64,000 bases of DNA, taken from NCBI RefSeq assembly GCF_042433915.1, contig NZ_JBHLUN010000001.1, forward strand, positions 62,001 to 126,000. Reading direction: 5' to 3'. Numbering within the stretch: position 1 is the first letter of the stretch; each line of letters opens with the position of its first letter. Under the pieces are notes generated by a model. It was not told the DNA's origin. It saw only the letters and a program-made list of their open reading frames with translations, and ran no database searches. Shown piece after piece: positions 9,179-17,703 of the stretch. This stretch comes from Roseomonas elaeocarpi. GTDB taxonomy: Bacteria > Pseudomonadota > Alphaproteobacteria > Acetobacterales > Acetobacteraceae. The position numbers were made by a program, and so were the translations under genes.

Positions 9179-10144
9179 TCAGGCCACCTCGATGCGGGGA
9201 TCGATCACGACGTAGATCAGGTCGGTCAGGATATTGGCGAGCAGGACGCAGGCGCCGACCACCAGCGTCGCGCCCATGATCACCGGGTAGTCCCGCGCGC
9301 GGACCGCGGTGACCAGCAGCAGGCCCATGCCGGGCCAGTTGAACACGCTCTCGATAAACACTGCGCCGCCGACCGCGAGGCCGATGGTTGAGCCGATCAG
9401 CGTCACGACCGGCAGCAGCGCGTTGCGCAGGGCGTGCAGGCCGATCACCGCGACCTCGCGTACGCCCTTGGCGCGGGCGGTGCGGACGTAGTCGGCGTCC
9501 AGCACCTCCAGCATCGCACCGCGGGTGTAGCGCATCACCAGCGCGCCGTGGCCGATCGACAGGAGGCAGGCCGGCAGGATCAGGTGCCGCAGCAGATCGG
9601 GTAGCGAAAAGGGCTCGCCCGGCGTTTCCATGCCGCCGGACGGTGCCCAGCCGAGCCGGACCGCGAAGACGTAGAGGCCGATCAGCGCCAGCAGGAAGGA
9701 CGGGGCGGAGATGCCGGCCAGCGCCAGCACCGAGAGCGACAGGTCGGCGGCACCGTTGCGGCGCACGGCCCCCAGGACGCCCGCGCTCATCCCCGCCAGG
9801 ACGGCGATGCTCAACCCCACGGCCATCAGCAGCAGCGTCGGCCCGACCCGCGACAGCACGAGCGGCAGCACGGGGTCGCCATTGCCGCTGGACGCGTAGC
9901 CGAGGTCGCCCTGCAGCGCCTCGCGCAGCCAGATCAGGTATTGCACCGGCAGGGGTCGGTCGAGACCGAGGCTGGCACGGAGGTTGAGCAGGTCCTGCGG
10001 CGACAGCGGCGAGGAAGGATTGACGTAGGCGTCCACCGGGTCACCCGGCGTCAGCCGCAGCAGCACGAACACCACCATGCTGAGCGCCAGCAGCATGAGG
10101 GCACCCACCAGCAGCCGCCGCAGCGCGTAGCGGAGCGTCCGCAC
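9179..10144 (-). CDS. Peptide-type ABC transporter permease (DppB-like)
   Basis: A 321-residue permease beginning MRTLRYALRRLLVG, with the first membrane helix leading into LLRLTPGDPV, a hallmark of DppB/OppB/GsiC proteins. Six membrane segments are visible and the cytoplasmic EAA loop is near TARAKGVREVAVIGLHALRN. It sits between the binding protein (9-base gap) and the DppC-like partner (1-base gap). Confidence 0.88.
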   Translation of the reverse strand: MRTLRYALRRLLVGALMLLALSMVVFVLLRLTPGDPVDAYVNPSSPLSPQDLLNLRASLGLDRPLPVQYLIWLREALQGDLGYASSGNGDPVLPLVLSRVGPTLLLMAVGLSIAVLAGMSAGVLGAVRRNGAADLSLSVLALAGISAPSFLLALIGLYVFAVRLGWAPSGGMETPGEPFSLPDLLRHLILPACLLSIGHGALVMRYTRGAMLEVLDADYVRTARAKGVREVAVIGLHALRNALLPVVTLIGSTIGLAVGGAVFIESVFNWPGMGLLLVTAVRARDYPVIMGATLVVGACVLLANILTDLIYVVIDPRIEVA

Positions 10145-10153
10145 GGGGCGGCT

Positions 10154-11731
10154 CTAGGCGATGTCCCAGCGTTCCGGGCGCGCCTGGTAGGGGCCGCCGC
10201 CCGGTGCCGGGGTCCACACGAAATCCTTCAGCCGCGTGGAGGCGACGCCGTAGCGATTGGCCACCCACAGCGTGCCCCAGGGCAGGTTGGCGTTCATCGT
10301 GCGGCACACGTCGCGGTAGCGGTCGGTGCGCCGCGCCGGATCGATTTCGGCCAGGGCCGCGTTCAGGGCCTCGGTGAGCGGCGGCATGTCGATGCGCAGG
10401 ACATTCGCACCGGCCGGCGGGATCTCCGACGTGTTGAGACCGACGTTGATGTTGCTGGGATCGGGTCCGTCCTGCAGTCCGGCATAGATCAGCGGGAACT
10501 GCGATGGATCGGTTTTACCGGTGGCGTAGACGATGCTGTTGTAGGTCGGCACGTCGACGGCGCGCGGGACCACGTTGATCCCGACCTGTGCCAGCATGGA
10601 CTGGATCGCGGCGAGCACGTTGGCTGCCAGCGCGTTGGTGTAGTAGGTCAGGACCGTGACCGGCTTGTCGCCGTTGATCCTGTTCCACCCGGCGGCGCGC
10701 AGCAGGGCCTGCGCCTTGTCGGGGTCGTAGCCGTAGGTGTCGAGCCCGGAGGGTACGAGCTGCGGCGCAACATAGGCGCAGTTCGCCACCGTCGCAGCAC
10801 CGCCGTACAGCGATGTCACGATGGCTGCGCGGTCAATCGCGTGCATGACTGCCTGGCGGACCCGCAGATCCTTCCACAACGGCACTTCGGCGTTGAAGCC
10901 GAGGTAGTTCACCACGTAGGAACTGCCTTCGATGATCCGGAACCGGTTGTCGCCCTTGAAGTTGGGCAGGTCGTCCGCTTCCACGTAGCTGAACTGGATC
11001 TCGCCCGAACGCAGCGCGGCCACGGCGCCGGCGGTGTTCTCGAAGTAACGGTTCACCACGCGCCCCACGCGCGGTGCGCCGCCGCGGTAGTCCGGATTGG
11101 CCAGCAGTTCCACGTACTGGCCGCTGACGTAGCGGGAAAAGCGGAAAGGGCCGGTGCCGACCGGTGAGGTGGACCACCAGCTATTGCGCGGCAACTCCGC
11201 CACGGGCACGGCGGACAGGGCGTGCTGCGGCAGGATCATCAGCCGGCTCAGCGTGTCGGTCATGGAGGCGTTCGGCCGCGACAGACGGATGATCACGGTG
11301 CGCGCGTCGGGCGTCTCGACCCTGTCCACGGTGGACAAGCGCCCCGCGAAGACCGAACCGGAAGCGCCGTTGCGCGCCAGCCCCAGGGTGAAGGCCACGT
11401 CGGCAGAGGTGAACGGTTGGCCGTCATGCCACTTCGCCTCCGCGAGGTGGAAGGTATAGCTGGTCAGTTCCGTCCCTACCTCCCACCGCTCGGCCAGCGC
11501 GCCCACCACCTTGGACAGCGTCTCGTCGTAGGTGATCAGCGGCTCGAGGTAGAGCGAGAACCAGGTGAAGCCGGCGGTCGCCGCGAGCGGGTTGAAGTTG
11601 CCGGGCAGGCCGCCCGGTCCGACATCGAAACCGCCCGAGATTGTTTTGGCCGTTGCTTGCGCCCGGGCGCGTCCGACACCCGGCAAGCTTCCCAGGGCGC
11701 CCAGGCCCAGCAGGACGTTTCTGCGCTTCAT
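10154..11731 (-). CDS. ABC transporter substrate-binding protein, family 5 (peptide type)
   Basis: A 525-residue periplasmic binding protein of solute-binding family 5. The N-terminus MKRRNVLLGLGALGSLPG followed by ARAQA is a signal peptide, possibly Tat-type (RRNVLLG). The family motifs are evident: EPLITYDETLSKVVGALAERWEV, then FHLAEAKWHDGQPFTSADV, and the VRQAVMHAIDR segment. It starts 12 bases after the stop of the GntR regulator gene, so the regulator and transporter form one operon. Ligands of this family include di- and oligopeptides, but also nickel, opines and sugars, so the substrate is open. Confidence 0.88.
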   Translation of the reverse strand: MKRRNVLLGLGALGSLPGVGRARAQATAKTISGGFDVGPGGLPGNFNPLAATAGFTWFSLYLEPLITYDETLSKVVGALAERWEVGTELTSYTFHLAEAKWHDGQPFTSADVAFTLGLARNGASGSVFAGRLSTVDRVETPDARTVIIRLSRPNASMTDTLSRLMILPQHALSAVPVAELPRNSWWSTSPVGTGPFRFSRYVSGQYVELLANPDYRGGAPRVGRVVNRYFENTAGAVAALRSGEIQFSYVEADDLPNFKGDNRFRIIEGSSYVVNYLGFNAEVPLWKDLRVRQAVMHAIDRAAIVTSLYGGAATVANCAYVAPQLVPSGLDTYGYDPDKAQALLRAAGWNRINGDKPVTVLTYYTNALAANVLAAIQSMLAQVGINVVPRAVDVPTYNSIVYATGKTDPSQFPLIYAGLQDGPDPSNINVGLNTSEIPPAGANVLRIDMPPLTEALNAALAEIDPARRTDRYRDVCRTMNANLPWGTLWVANRYGVASTRLKDFVWTPAPGGGPYQARPERWDIA

Positions 11732-11743
11732 GGCAGCCCCTCC

Positions 11744-12460
11744 CTAGCTTGTGCGTCGCGCCATTCTTTCGGCGATTAACGTCAGGATGCTTTCGTAGTG
11801 CTCGTGCAGGCGTATGCGGGCGGTCTCCACCTCGCCAGCCGTCACGGCCTCCGCGATGGCCTTGTGGTCCTGCCAGGTTGCGAGCGGAGCGGTGTTGTGC
11901 AGCTTCAGGTCGGCCGAGGCCCTGGCGAAGGCCACCCAGAAGACGTCGAGCAATCGTCCCAGCGTGACGTTGCCGCCGCTGCGGAACAGCACGCGATGAA
12001 ATTCCTGATCCTCCGCCGCGAAGTCTTCGGCGTGCTCGGCACGGTCATGCATGGCGTCGACGATGCGGCGGAGCTCCGCCTTGTCGTCCACCGACATGGC
12101 GCGCATGGCGTCGCCAATCGTGGCGACCTCCAACGCGCGGCGGATCTCCAGCAATTCCTTCAGCTCACACAGGGAGTCCCGCAGACCGAAAGCAAGGTTG
12201 TCGAGCAGCGGGGCGAACGAGAAGGCGCTGACGAACACGCCCACCCCGCGACGGGATTCGATGATGCCCAACGATTCCAGGGCGCGGACCGCTTCCCGAA
12301 CAGAGGAGCGGCTGACCTGCAGCGCCCGCGCCAACGCGCCTTCGGGCGGCAGCGGATCGCCCGCTGCGAGGCGATTGTCGGTGATAAAGGCCTTCAGGCT
12401 TTCCTGGACGGTGATGTGCAGGAGCCTGGGCCTGTCGAGCGGCTTCGGCCGAGATGACAT
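11744..12460 (-). CDS. GntR/FadR-family transcriptional regulator
   Basis: A 238-residue regulator with an N-terminal winged helix (about 10-75; GDPLPPEGALARALQVSRSS then VREAVRALESLGIIESRRG) and a C-terminal all-helical FCD ligand domain (about 90-225) with the usual metal/ligand His residues (EFHRVLF, HEHYESI). An open frame extends to 12733 but would run through the divergent region, so I take ATG 12460, where homology begins. It is the first gene of the peptide-transporter operon and probably controls it and itself. A/T-rich inverted repeats lie immediately upstream of the start. Confidence 0.88.
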   Translation of the reverse strand: MSSRPKPLDRPRLLHITVQESLKAFITDNRLAAGDPLPPEGALARALQVSRSSVREAVRALESLGIIESRRGVGVFVSAFSFAPLLDNLAFGLRDSLCELKELLEIRRALEVATIGDAMRAMSVDDKAELRRIVDAMHDRAEHAEDFAAEDQEFHRVLFRSGGNVTLGRLLDVFWVAFARASADLKLHNTAPLATWQDHKAIAEAVTAGEVETARIRLHEHYESILTLIAERMARRTS

Positions 12461-12490
12461 ATCATATAGATATTTAGCTGTCAGATATCT
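12459..12490. promoter_or_regulatory. Candidate operator of the GntR-led operon
   Basis: ATATC (12459-12463) and GATAT (12469-12473) form an inverted repeat with a five-base spacer, and a perfect 8-bp palindrome AGATATCT lies at 12483-12490. The segment is strikingly A/T-rich in a G/C-rich genome and abuts the chosen start codon, as expected for an autoregulatory operator. Confidence 0.4.
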
Positions 12491-12586
12491 AGCAACTGAA
12501 AACGTGCTGCGAGGGGAAGTATCACCGCCAGGGACCGGGAGAACGGCGGCTGTCGGAGCGGCTGGCCGCTGTGAGGACGACAACCG

Positions 12587-12796
12587 ATGATGCACAGTGA
12601 CCAGCTGCCCATCGACATCGCCGTCGCCCGACGCCTCATCCACGAACAGTTTCCGCAGTTCCGCGACGAGAAGATCACGCCGGTCGCCGTGGCAGGGACG
12701 GTCAACGCGCTGTTCTGCATCGGCCCGGGACACGCCGCGCGCTTCCCACTACGGGCGATGGAGCCCGCCGAATGCGCCCGCCTGCTGCGCTCCGAA
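12587..12796 (+). pseudogene. N-terminal remnant of an APH-type phosphotransferase
   Basis: About 70 codons resemble the extreme N-terminus of aminoglycoside-phosphotransferase-fold kinases: a D-x-x-x-A-R-R-L-I-x-E-Q-F-P opening, the VAVAGTVNALFCIG strand pair and ...FPLRAMEPAECARLLRSEA. The kinase active site (H-x-D and D-F-D motifs) is entirely absent. The frame ends after a further 16 unrelated codons. The remnant joins the DeoR fragment directly at 12797, so it cannot be functional. Confidence 0.6.
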
Positions 12797-12797
12797 G

Positions 12798-13229
12798 CTC
12801 AATCTGCCGCTGGCCCTGGCCGCCGCGCAGAAATCGGAGTTTGAGGTGGCGATCGCGGGCGGCACCGTCCGCACCCGGGACCTCGACGTCTGCGGCCCGG
12901 CGGGGGAGGAACTGTTCACCGCCTACCGCGTGGACACCGCCGTGTTCGGCGTCGGCGGCGTGGATGCGGACGGATCGCTGCTGGACTACTCGCGCGAGGA
13001 GGTGCGCATCCGCGAGGTGATGATGCGGCACGCTCGCCGCTCCTTCCTGGTGCTCGATGCTTCCAAGTTCGGCCGCCCCGCGCATGTGCGCGGCGGGGGG
13101 ATCGAGGATGTTTCCGCCGTCTTCTGCGACGCGGAGCTGCCACCGGCGATACGCGACCGGCTGGCGCAATCGGACACGGCGATCGTGCCGTGCCCGCCTC
13201 TCCTGCCGGGCGATCCGGCTTCCCCCTGA
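12798..13229 (+). pseudogene. C-terminal remnant of a DeoR-family regulator
   Basis: From LNLPLALAAAQ onward this frame matches the DeoR sensor domain: AIAGGTVRTRDLDVCGP, then FGVGGVDADGSLLDYSREE, then LVLDASKFGR and the closing TAIVPCP. The N-terminal helix-turn-helix and the first third of the sensor domain are missing, and there is no credible start codon. It is in a different frame from the APH remnant immediately before it. The 3' end runs into the RTX fragment. Confidence 0.7.
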
Positions 13230-14008
13230 TCCTTGGCTTCCCCAACCTGTGGGCGGCGCTGCTCGGCAACGACACGGACGCCGACGCCGGCGACACCCGC
13301 GCGATCGTTTCGGTGGACACGACCAGCCTGAAGGGCACGGTCACCTTCAACGCGGCGACGAAGACCCTGGCCTGTTCCGCCGACGCCGACGAGTTCGACC
13401 TGGTGAGGCCGGGCGCCACGGTGCAGGAAAGCTTCTCCTACACCATGGCCGACAGCGCCGGCGCGACCTCGACCGCCCGGGTGACGGTCACGGTGGCCGG
13501 GGGTGCCAACAACGCCCCGGTCACCGTGACGATCTGGTCCGATGCGATCGCCGGCAACGCGGGCGAGGACATCATCCGCGGCGGGCTCGGTAACAACACC
13601 ATCTCCGGCCTCGACGGCGCCGATCAGCTCTGGGGCGGGCTCGGCGACGAACGGCTGTTCGGTGGAAAGGGGATCGGCACCCGTTACGGTGAGCCAGGCG
13701 ATGACATCCTCGACAGCGGTGACGGCAACGACGTCCTTCACGGTGGCCTGGGCAACGACCGCCTGACCGGCGGGCCGGGCGCCGACCTCTTCGTTATCGA
13801 AGGAGGGCTCCTGGCGGGGATCGACACGATCACCGATTTTGAGGTGGGGGTTGATCACCTCAGCCTGGAAGGCATCCGCAACTACTTGGGTGTGCGGATG
13901 GACGTCGATTTCGATGACACCCAGGACGGCGCGCTCCTTTTCGCAGGCGGCGCTGTCCGGCTCCTCTGGGTGTCCGATGTTTCCGACCCGAACGCCCTGA
14001 TGGCCTGA
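13190..14008 (+). pseudogene. RTX/VCBS calcium-binding protein, 5'-truncated
   Basis: The 272-codon frame opens with the middle of a VCBS/cadherin-like module (LLGNDTDADAGDTRAIVSV ... FSYTMADSAGATSTARVTV), followed by degenerate RTX nonapeptides (GGLGNNTISGLDGADQLWGG, GDGNDVLHGGLGNDRLTGG) and the closing IDTITDFEVGVDHLSLEG element of type I-secreted proteins. The frame lacks the upstream modules that such proteins carry, and its start overlaps the DeoR remnant, so I read it as the surviving 3' end of a larger gene. A shortened functional protein cannot be excluded, because the C-terminal secretion region is intact. Confidence 0.6.
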
Positions 14009-14089
14009 CCGGGCGGTCCCCGGGAAGGAGGCAGGGGTGTTCTCAGTTTCTCGAGGGCTTCGGGGCGGTGGTTGTGCTGTGCAGCACAC

Positions 14090-14124
14090 CCCGCTCCGGC
14101 CGGACACGAGCTTGCCGGAGCGGG
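14090..14124. terminator. Hairpin between convergent RTX remnant and iclR-like gene
   Basis: CCCGCTCCGGC (14090-14100) and GCCGGAGCGGG (14114-14124) form a perfect 11-bp stem with a 13-base loop. There is no T-run on either side. Its position between two converging genes suggests a bidirectional terminator. Confidence 0.5.
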
Positions 14125-14153
14125 CGCCGCCTAGGCCCGCTCCGATTTCAACA

Positions 14154-14879
14154 TCATCTCGACGGAAGCACGCCACCGAGGGAACGGGTCAGATCAGCCG
14201 CGACGTTCACCAGGATCGGGCTGGCTCGTTTTGCCGCTTCCCGGGTGAAGCGCGTGACCGGGCCCGTCAGGCATAGCGCACCCGCGAAACCCTCTCCGGG
14301 CCCGAAAACGGGCGTCGCCATGCCGGCGACATGAGGATCTCGCTCCCCGCCAGTGTAGATCGGAACCTTGGTCGCCGCCTTCGGGGCCGACTGGCCGGGT
14401 GTTCCGAAGATCCGCAGGACCTGGGCTATGGCAGAACTGTCCATCGGAAGCTTGTCTCCCTGACGGACATGCAGCCTCAGGCGATGGGGAGAATCGACGC
14501 GGTAAAGGCAAAGCCTTTGCTCGTCGCTGCAAACATAGAAGGAGGCGCTTTCACCGGTCTCGGCGACCAGCTTCTCCAGCGCGGGCATGACAAAGGCCTC
14601 GGCCCGGAAAGCCTGCTGATAGATCGAGCCGAGCCGGAACAGTTCCGCACCGAGGCGATAGGAACCATCCGCTCCACGGATGAGGTAGCCATGCTCCTCT
14701 AGCGAGATGCCGAGCCGCATGATCGTGGTCTTCACGAGCCCTGTTCTGGCCGTCAGTTCAGCCAGACTCACGGCTTCGTCGCCTTTGCGGAAAGCCGAGA
14801 GGAGGATCAGGGCTCTGCCTGCCGAGGCAACGCCCTCCAGCGAAGAGCCTGATGATGTCTGGGCTGCCAGAACACCCAC
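14154..14879 (-). CDS. IclR-family transcriptional regulator
   Basis: A 241-residue regulator with an N-terminal winged helix (about 15-75; VASAGRALILLSAFRKGDEA, then LAELTARTGLVKTTIMRL) and a C-terminal GAF-like effector domain (VRQGDKLPMDSSAIAQVL; FAGALCLTGPVTRFT). IclR proteins control catabolic genes for organic acids and aromatics by binding short palindromes. Three near-identical 13-bp palindromes lie upstream of genes at 15399, 19026 and 19395, and I propose this protein binds them. It survives intact between gene remnants on both sides. Confidence 0.88.
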   Translation of the reverse strand: MGVLAAQTSSGSSLEGVASAGRALILLSAFRKGDEAVSLAELTARTGLVKTTIMRLGISLEEHGYLIRGADGSYRLGAELFRLGSIYQQAFRAEAFVMPALEKLVAETGESASFYVCSDEQRLCLYRVDSPHRLRLHVRQGDKLPMDSSAIAQVLRIFGTPGQSAPKAATKVPIYTGGERDPHVAGMATPVFGPGEGFAGALCLTGPVTRFTREAAKRASPILVNVAADLTRSLGGVLPSR

Positions 14880-14930
14880 TGGACCTGTTTACCTCCCTGC
14901 AAAACGCGTCCATCGGACGATCCGTGCTCG

Positions 14931-15101
14931 TCACTCCGCGTGGGAGTAGAGGGTAAGACCTGGTGTTTCCAGGGTTGCCCTCAAAATACTCCCGGCTTCG
15001 GACTCGACGATAAAGAGATCACGCCCTCCGTCGGTTTGGAAAGCAAGGTTGGTGGTGGACCACCCGGCACAGGAGGCGACGCACGCCAACGGCTCTGCAC
15101 G
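14931..15101 (-). pseudogene. C-terminal remnant of an SMP-30/gluconolactonase-family protein
   Basis: The last 56 codons match the end of SMP-30/LRE beta-propellers: CAGWSTTNLAF, then GGRDLFIVESEAGSILRA and a closing LYSH. The preceding four-fifths of the gene, including the metal-binding residues, is missing and replaced by an unrelated fragment in another frame. Confidence 0.6.
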
Positions 15102-15109
15102 GAGTGAAG

Positions 15110-15250
15110 AGCGCCGGACTTGTTTTCCACCACGAAGCTCTGGCCCAGGCTGTCGCTCAGCTTCTGGGCGATGCGACGTGCCATGGTGTCCACGGCCCCG
15201 CCCGGGCCCCGGGCACGATGATGCGCACAGGGCGGCGGGCAATCCGGGCG
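15110..15250 (-). pseudogene. Frameshifted N-terminal remnant of a Bug/TctC-type binding protein
   Basis: Reading leftwards from about 15250, ARIARRPVRIIVPG is in one frame and PGGAVDTMARRIAQKL ... GQSFVVENKSG in another. Together they reproduce the start of mature tripartite-tricarboxylate (Bug) binding proteins, VRIIVP-x-x-PGG ... VVENRPGA. The frame changes within the G/C run at 15203-15208, consistent with loss of one base. The remaining 250 or so residues are gone; the fragment abuts the SMP-30 remnant. Confidence 0.6.
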
Positions 15251-15298
15251 GGAGGTTGACGGCTCACCCGTGATTCCACTTCCCTGTCCGTTGAGTTC

Positions 15299-15311
15299 GA
15301 AACGTCGTTGC
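15299..15311. promoter_or_regulatory. Candidate IclR operator upstream of the RraA-like gene
   Basis: GAAACG-T-CGTTGC is a 13-bp palindrome with one mismatch, 87 bases before the start codon at 15399. The same motif occurs in front of 19026 and 19395. Confidence 0.55.
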
Positions 15312-15398
15312 GTTTTTTGGCGTGATCTGGCACCCGGGGCGTGACAGTGTCAACGAAATGGCGCGCAATGGCGCCGCGTTCCGGAGGAGGAAGGGCTT

Positions 15399-16079
15399 AT
15401 GACAATCGGTTTTCGCATCCATCCACGTGCCCGGCAGGTCGACGCTGCCCTGGTGGCGCGGTTTCGCGACCTTCCCGTCGCCAACGTCAGTGACGTGATG
15501 TCGCGCATGACTGCTGGCGGCGCGCGGCTGCGGCCGATGCATCGTGCCGGCGTGGTGCTTGCCGGCGCCGCGCTAACGGTGAAGACGCGCCCGGGTGACA
15601 ACCTGATGATCCACAAGGCCATCGGCCTGGCGCAGCCGGGCGACGTGATCGTGGTGGACGCCGGCGGGGACCTGACCAATGCCCTGATCGGCGAGCTGAT
15701 GCTGGCGCAGATGGTCAAGCGCGGTCTCGGCGGCATCGTCATCAACGGTGCGATCCGCGACAGCGCCGCGATCGGCGCGCAGGACTTCCCGGTCTTCGCG
15801 GCTGGGGTCACCCATCGCGGCCCCTACAAGGACGGGCCGGGTGAGATCAACGTACCGGTCGCCATCGACGGCATGGTGATCATGCCGGGTGACCTCGTGC
15901 TGGGTGACGACGACGGTCTGCTCTGCGTGCCCATCGACGAGGCGGAAGCAATCCATGCCGCCGCGAGCGCCAAGCACGCGGCGGAGGAGAAGCAGGTTGT
16001 CGCCATCGCGGCGGGCACCAACGACACCGCTTGGGTGGATGCCGCGCTGCGCCGCCTGGGCTGCGAGGGGCTCGACTAA
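15399..16079 (+). CDS. RraA-like protein (HMG/CHA aldolase superfamily)
   Basis: A 226-residue protein of the RraA / 4-hydroxy-4-methyl-2-oxoglutarate aldolase fold. The diagnostic stretch is GELMLAQMVKRGLGGIVING followed by AIRD, where Arg and Asp of the R-D pair bind substrate and metal in class II pyruvate aldolases of this family. PGDVIVVDAGGD and PGDLVLGDDDG are the other conserved blocks. A strong binding site (GGAGGAGGAAGG) precedes the ATG. It is followed after a 324-base gap by a D-2-hydroxyacid dehydrogenase. Family members may be aldolase/oxaloacetate decarboxylases or RNase E inhibitors; the catabolic setting favours the first. Confidence 0.82.
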   Translation: MTIGFRIHPRARQVDAALVARFRDLPVANVSDVMSRMTAGGARLRPMHRAGVVLAGAALTVKTRPGDNLMIHKAIGLAQPGDVIVVDAGGDLTNALIGELMLAQMVKRGLGGIVINGAIRDSAAIGAQDFPVFAAGVTHRGPYKDGPGEINVPVAIDGMVIMPGDLVLGDDDGLLCVPIDEAEAIHAAASAKHAAEEKQVVAIAAGTNDTAWVDAALRRLGCEGLD

Positions 16080-16403
16080 AACCACCCTCCCGCGCGGGGC
16101 AGCGTCGGGGACGAGTGGCCATGCTCCCGCTCACCGCCATCCTGTGTCCCATCCGCCCTGCCGCGCCCGATCAGGGCGCGGCGTATCGCCTGCGGCGTTC
16201 CGGGGACGGGACATCCTCCGGCTGGCTGGCTGCGGTTCCCAGGCCGAAGTTTCGGCCGCTGCGATTATCGTGGTGTGACGCTCCCCCTTTTCATGACGCC
16301 GAACACCGCACGGTTTTCGCGGGTGCCCCGTTCGCGCTGACCTGGAGGGGTTAGCCCCCTTCCGTTTTCTCTTCCTCGATCCCGTTCCGGAAGGTTCATC
16401 CCC
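16080..16403. other. Intergenic region with hairpin and palindrome
   Basis: Besides the hairpin at 16160-16182 there is a palindrome GGCCGAA-GT-TTCGGCC at 16242-16257. No gene is recognised. The promoter of the dehydrogenase at 16404 may lie here. Confidence 0.4.
16160..16182 (+). terminator. Hairpin downstream of the RraA-like gene
   Basis: GCCGCGCCC, five-base loop, GGGCGCGGC: a perfect 9-bp stem 80 bases after the stop codon. No T-tract follows, so it may act as a Rho-assisted or mRNA-stabilising hairpin. Confidence 0.4.
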
Positions 16404-17417
16404 ATGTCCGACGCCAACTCGCGCCCCAACGTCCTTGTATCAGCCGCCAGGCTGGCCCCTGAGGCCGTGGCGATGCTGGAGGAGGCGGGCTACGCCGTGC
16501 GCTGCACCAGCGGCTACCCGGGCGAGGCGGAACTTCTCGCCGCCATCCGGGAGCACCGGCCCGTGGCCATCCTGCATCGCCAGGGCCGCATCGATGGCAC
16601 GGTGATGGATGCCGCCGCGCCGGAGCTGCGGCTGGTGGCCCGCCATGGCGCCGGCATCGACGGCATCGACGTGCCCGCTGCCCGTGCGCGCGGCCTGACC
16701 GTGACGCGCGCGGCCGGCGCCAATTCCCGCTCGGTGGCCGAGCATGCCATGGCGCTGATGCTGACGATGCTCAAGGACCTGCCTTCCGTCACCGCCGGCA
16801 TGCGCGACGGGCTGTGGGAGAAGACGTCGCGCATGACGCGCGACATCGACGGGATGACGCTGGGCATCGTCGGCTACGGCGCGATCGGCACCAAGGTCGC
16901 GCGCATGGCGGCCGGCTTCGGCATGCGCGTGCTGGCCTACGATCCCCTGCTGCCAGCGGGTCCCGTGTCCGGCCCGGCCGAGCGGGTGGAAACCCTGCCC
17001 GAACTCCTGCGCCAGGCCGAAGTGCTGTCCCTGCACTGCCCGCTGGAGCCTGAAACGCGCGACCTGATCGGTGCTGCGGAACTGTCCCTGCTGCCGCGCG
17101 GCGCCATCCTGGTGCACACCGCGCGCGGCGGTATCGTGAATCAGGATGCGCTGCTCGCCGCGCTGGATGCCGGGCAGCTGAGCTGGGCGGGGGTGGACGT
17201 CTTCGCGGTGGAGCCGCTGGAGGAGAACAGCCCCTTCCGCTCGCACCCGCGCGTCGTCGCCACGCCGCACCTGGCGGCCAACACCCCGCGCGGCGCGGTG
17301 GGTATGGCCTGCGGCGCGGCGGAAAGCATCATCGCGGTGATGAACGGGCGCCTGCCCGCGCTGGAAGGGGCGGTGGTGGTGCCGGGCGGCCTGTCGGCAG
17401 GGCTCGTTTCGGCCTGA
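16404..17417 (+). CDS. D-2-hydroxyacid dehydrogenase (phosphoglycerate dehydrogenase-like)
   Basis: A 337-residue NAD(P)-dependent dehydrogenase of the D-isomer-specific family, interconverting a 2-hydroxy acid and a 2-oxo acid. The dinucleotide-binding motif GYGAIG lies at 157-162 with Asp180 ending the second strand (prefers NAD). The catalytic triad is Arg241 (in TARGG), Glu270 (in AVEP) and His289 (in TPHLA). It lacks an ACT domain, so it is unlikely to be biosynthetic SerA. Following an RraA-like protein, it is probably part of a hydroxy- or oxo-acid pathway. Confidence 0.87.
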   Translation: MSDANSRPNVLVSAARLAPEAVAMLEEAGYAVRCTSGYPGEAELLAAIREHRPVAILHRQGRIDGTVMDAAAPELRLVARHGAGIDGIDVPAARARGLTVTRAAGANSRSVAEHAMALMLTMLKDLPSVTAGMRDGLWEKTSRMTRDIDGMTLGIVGYGAIGTKVARMAAGFGMRVLAYDPLLPAGPVSGPAERVETLPELLRQAEVLSLHCPLEPETRDLIGAAELSLLPRGAILVHTARGGIVNQDALLAALDAGQLSWAGVDVFAVEPLEENSPFRSHPRVVATPHLAANTPRGAVGMACGAAESIIAVMNGRLPALEGAVVVPGGLSAGLVSA

Positions 17418-17450
17418 CGGCCGACCTTCTGGCCGTACCCCGCGCATCCT

Positions 17451-17471
17451 CCTGGCGCCGCCGGCGCCAGG
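17451..17471. terminator. Hairpin downstream of the dehydrogenase
   Basis: CCTGGCGCC, three-base loop, GGCGCCAGG forms a perfect 9-bp stem 34 bases after the stop codon, between convergent genes. No T-run follows. Confidence 0.5.
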
Positions 17472-17669
17472 GGGACGCGGGGAAACAGCGGGGGGTACGG
17501 GGAGGTGCCCTCAGCCTGAGCGGCGATACCGGCCAGCTGGACCTGGGGCCGGCTGGTGGGAACGGCTGATGCACGGCACCGCCCGAATGGTGGGAACCCG
17601 TTCGAGTTCCACGGCCTCAACGGGTGAAGGGATTGCGGTAGGGGAAGAGGCCACCGTCAGGAAGTAGCT

Positions 17670-17696
17670 GGAGGCACCGCCGGGGGCGGCGCCTCC
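17670..17696 (-). terminator. Hairpin just after the MFS gene
   Basis: GGAGGC and GCCTCC flank a five-pair inner stem (CCGCC/GGCGG), with one mismatch between the two and a GGG loop. It begins 7 bases beyond the stop codon of the minus-strand carrier gene. Confidence 0.5.
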
Positions 17697-17703
17697 GGCA
17701 CCG

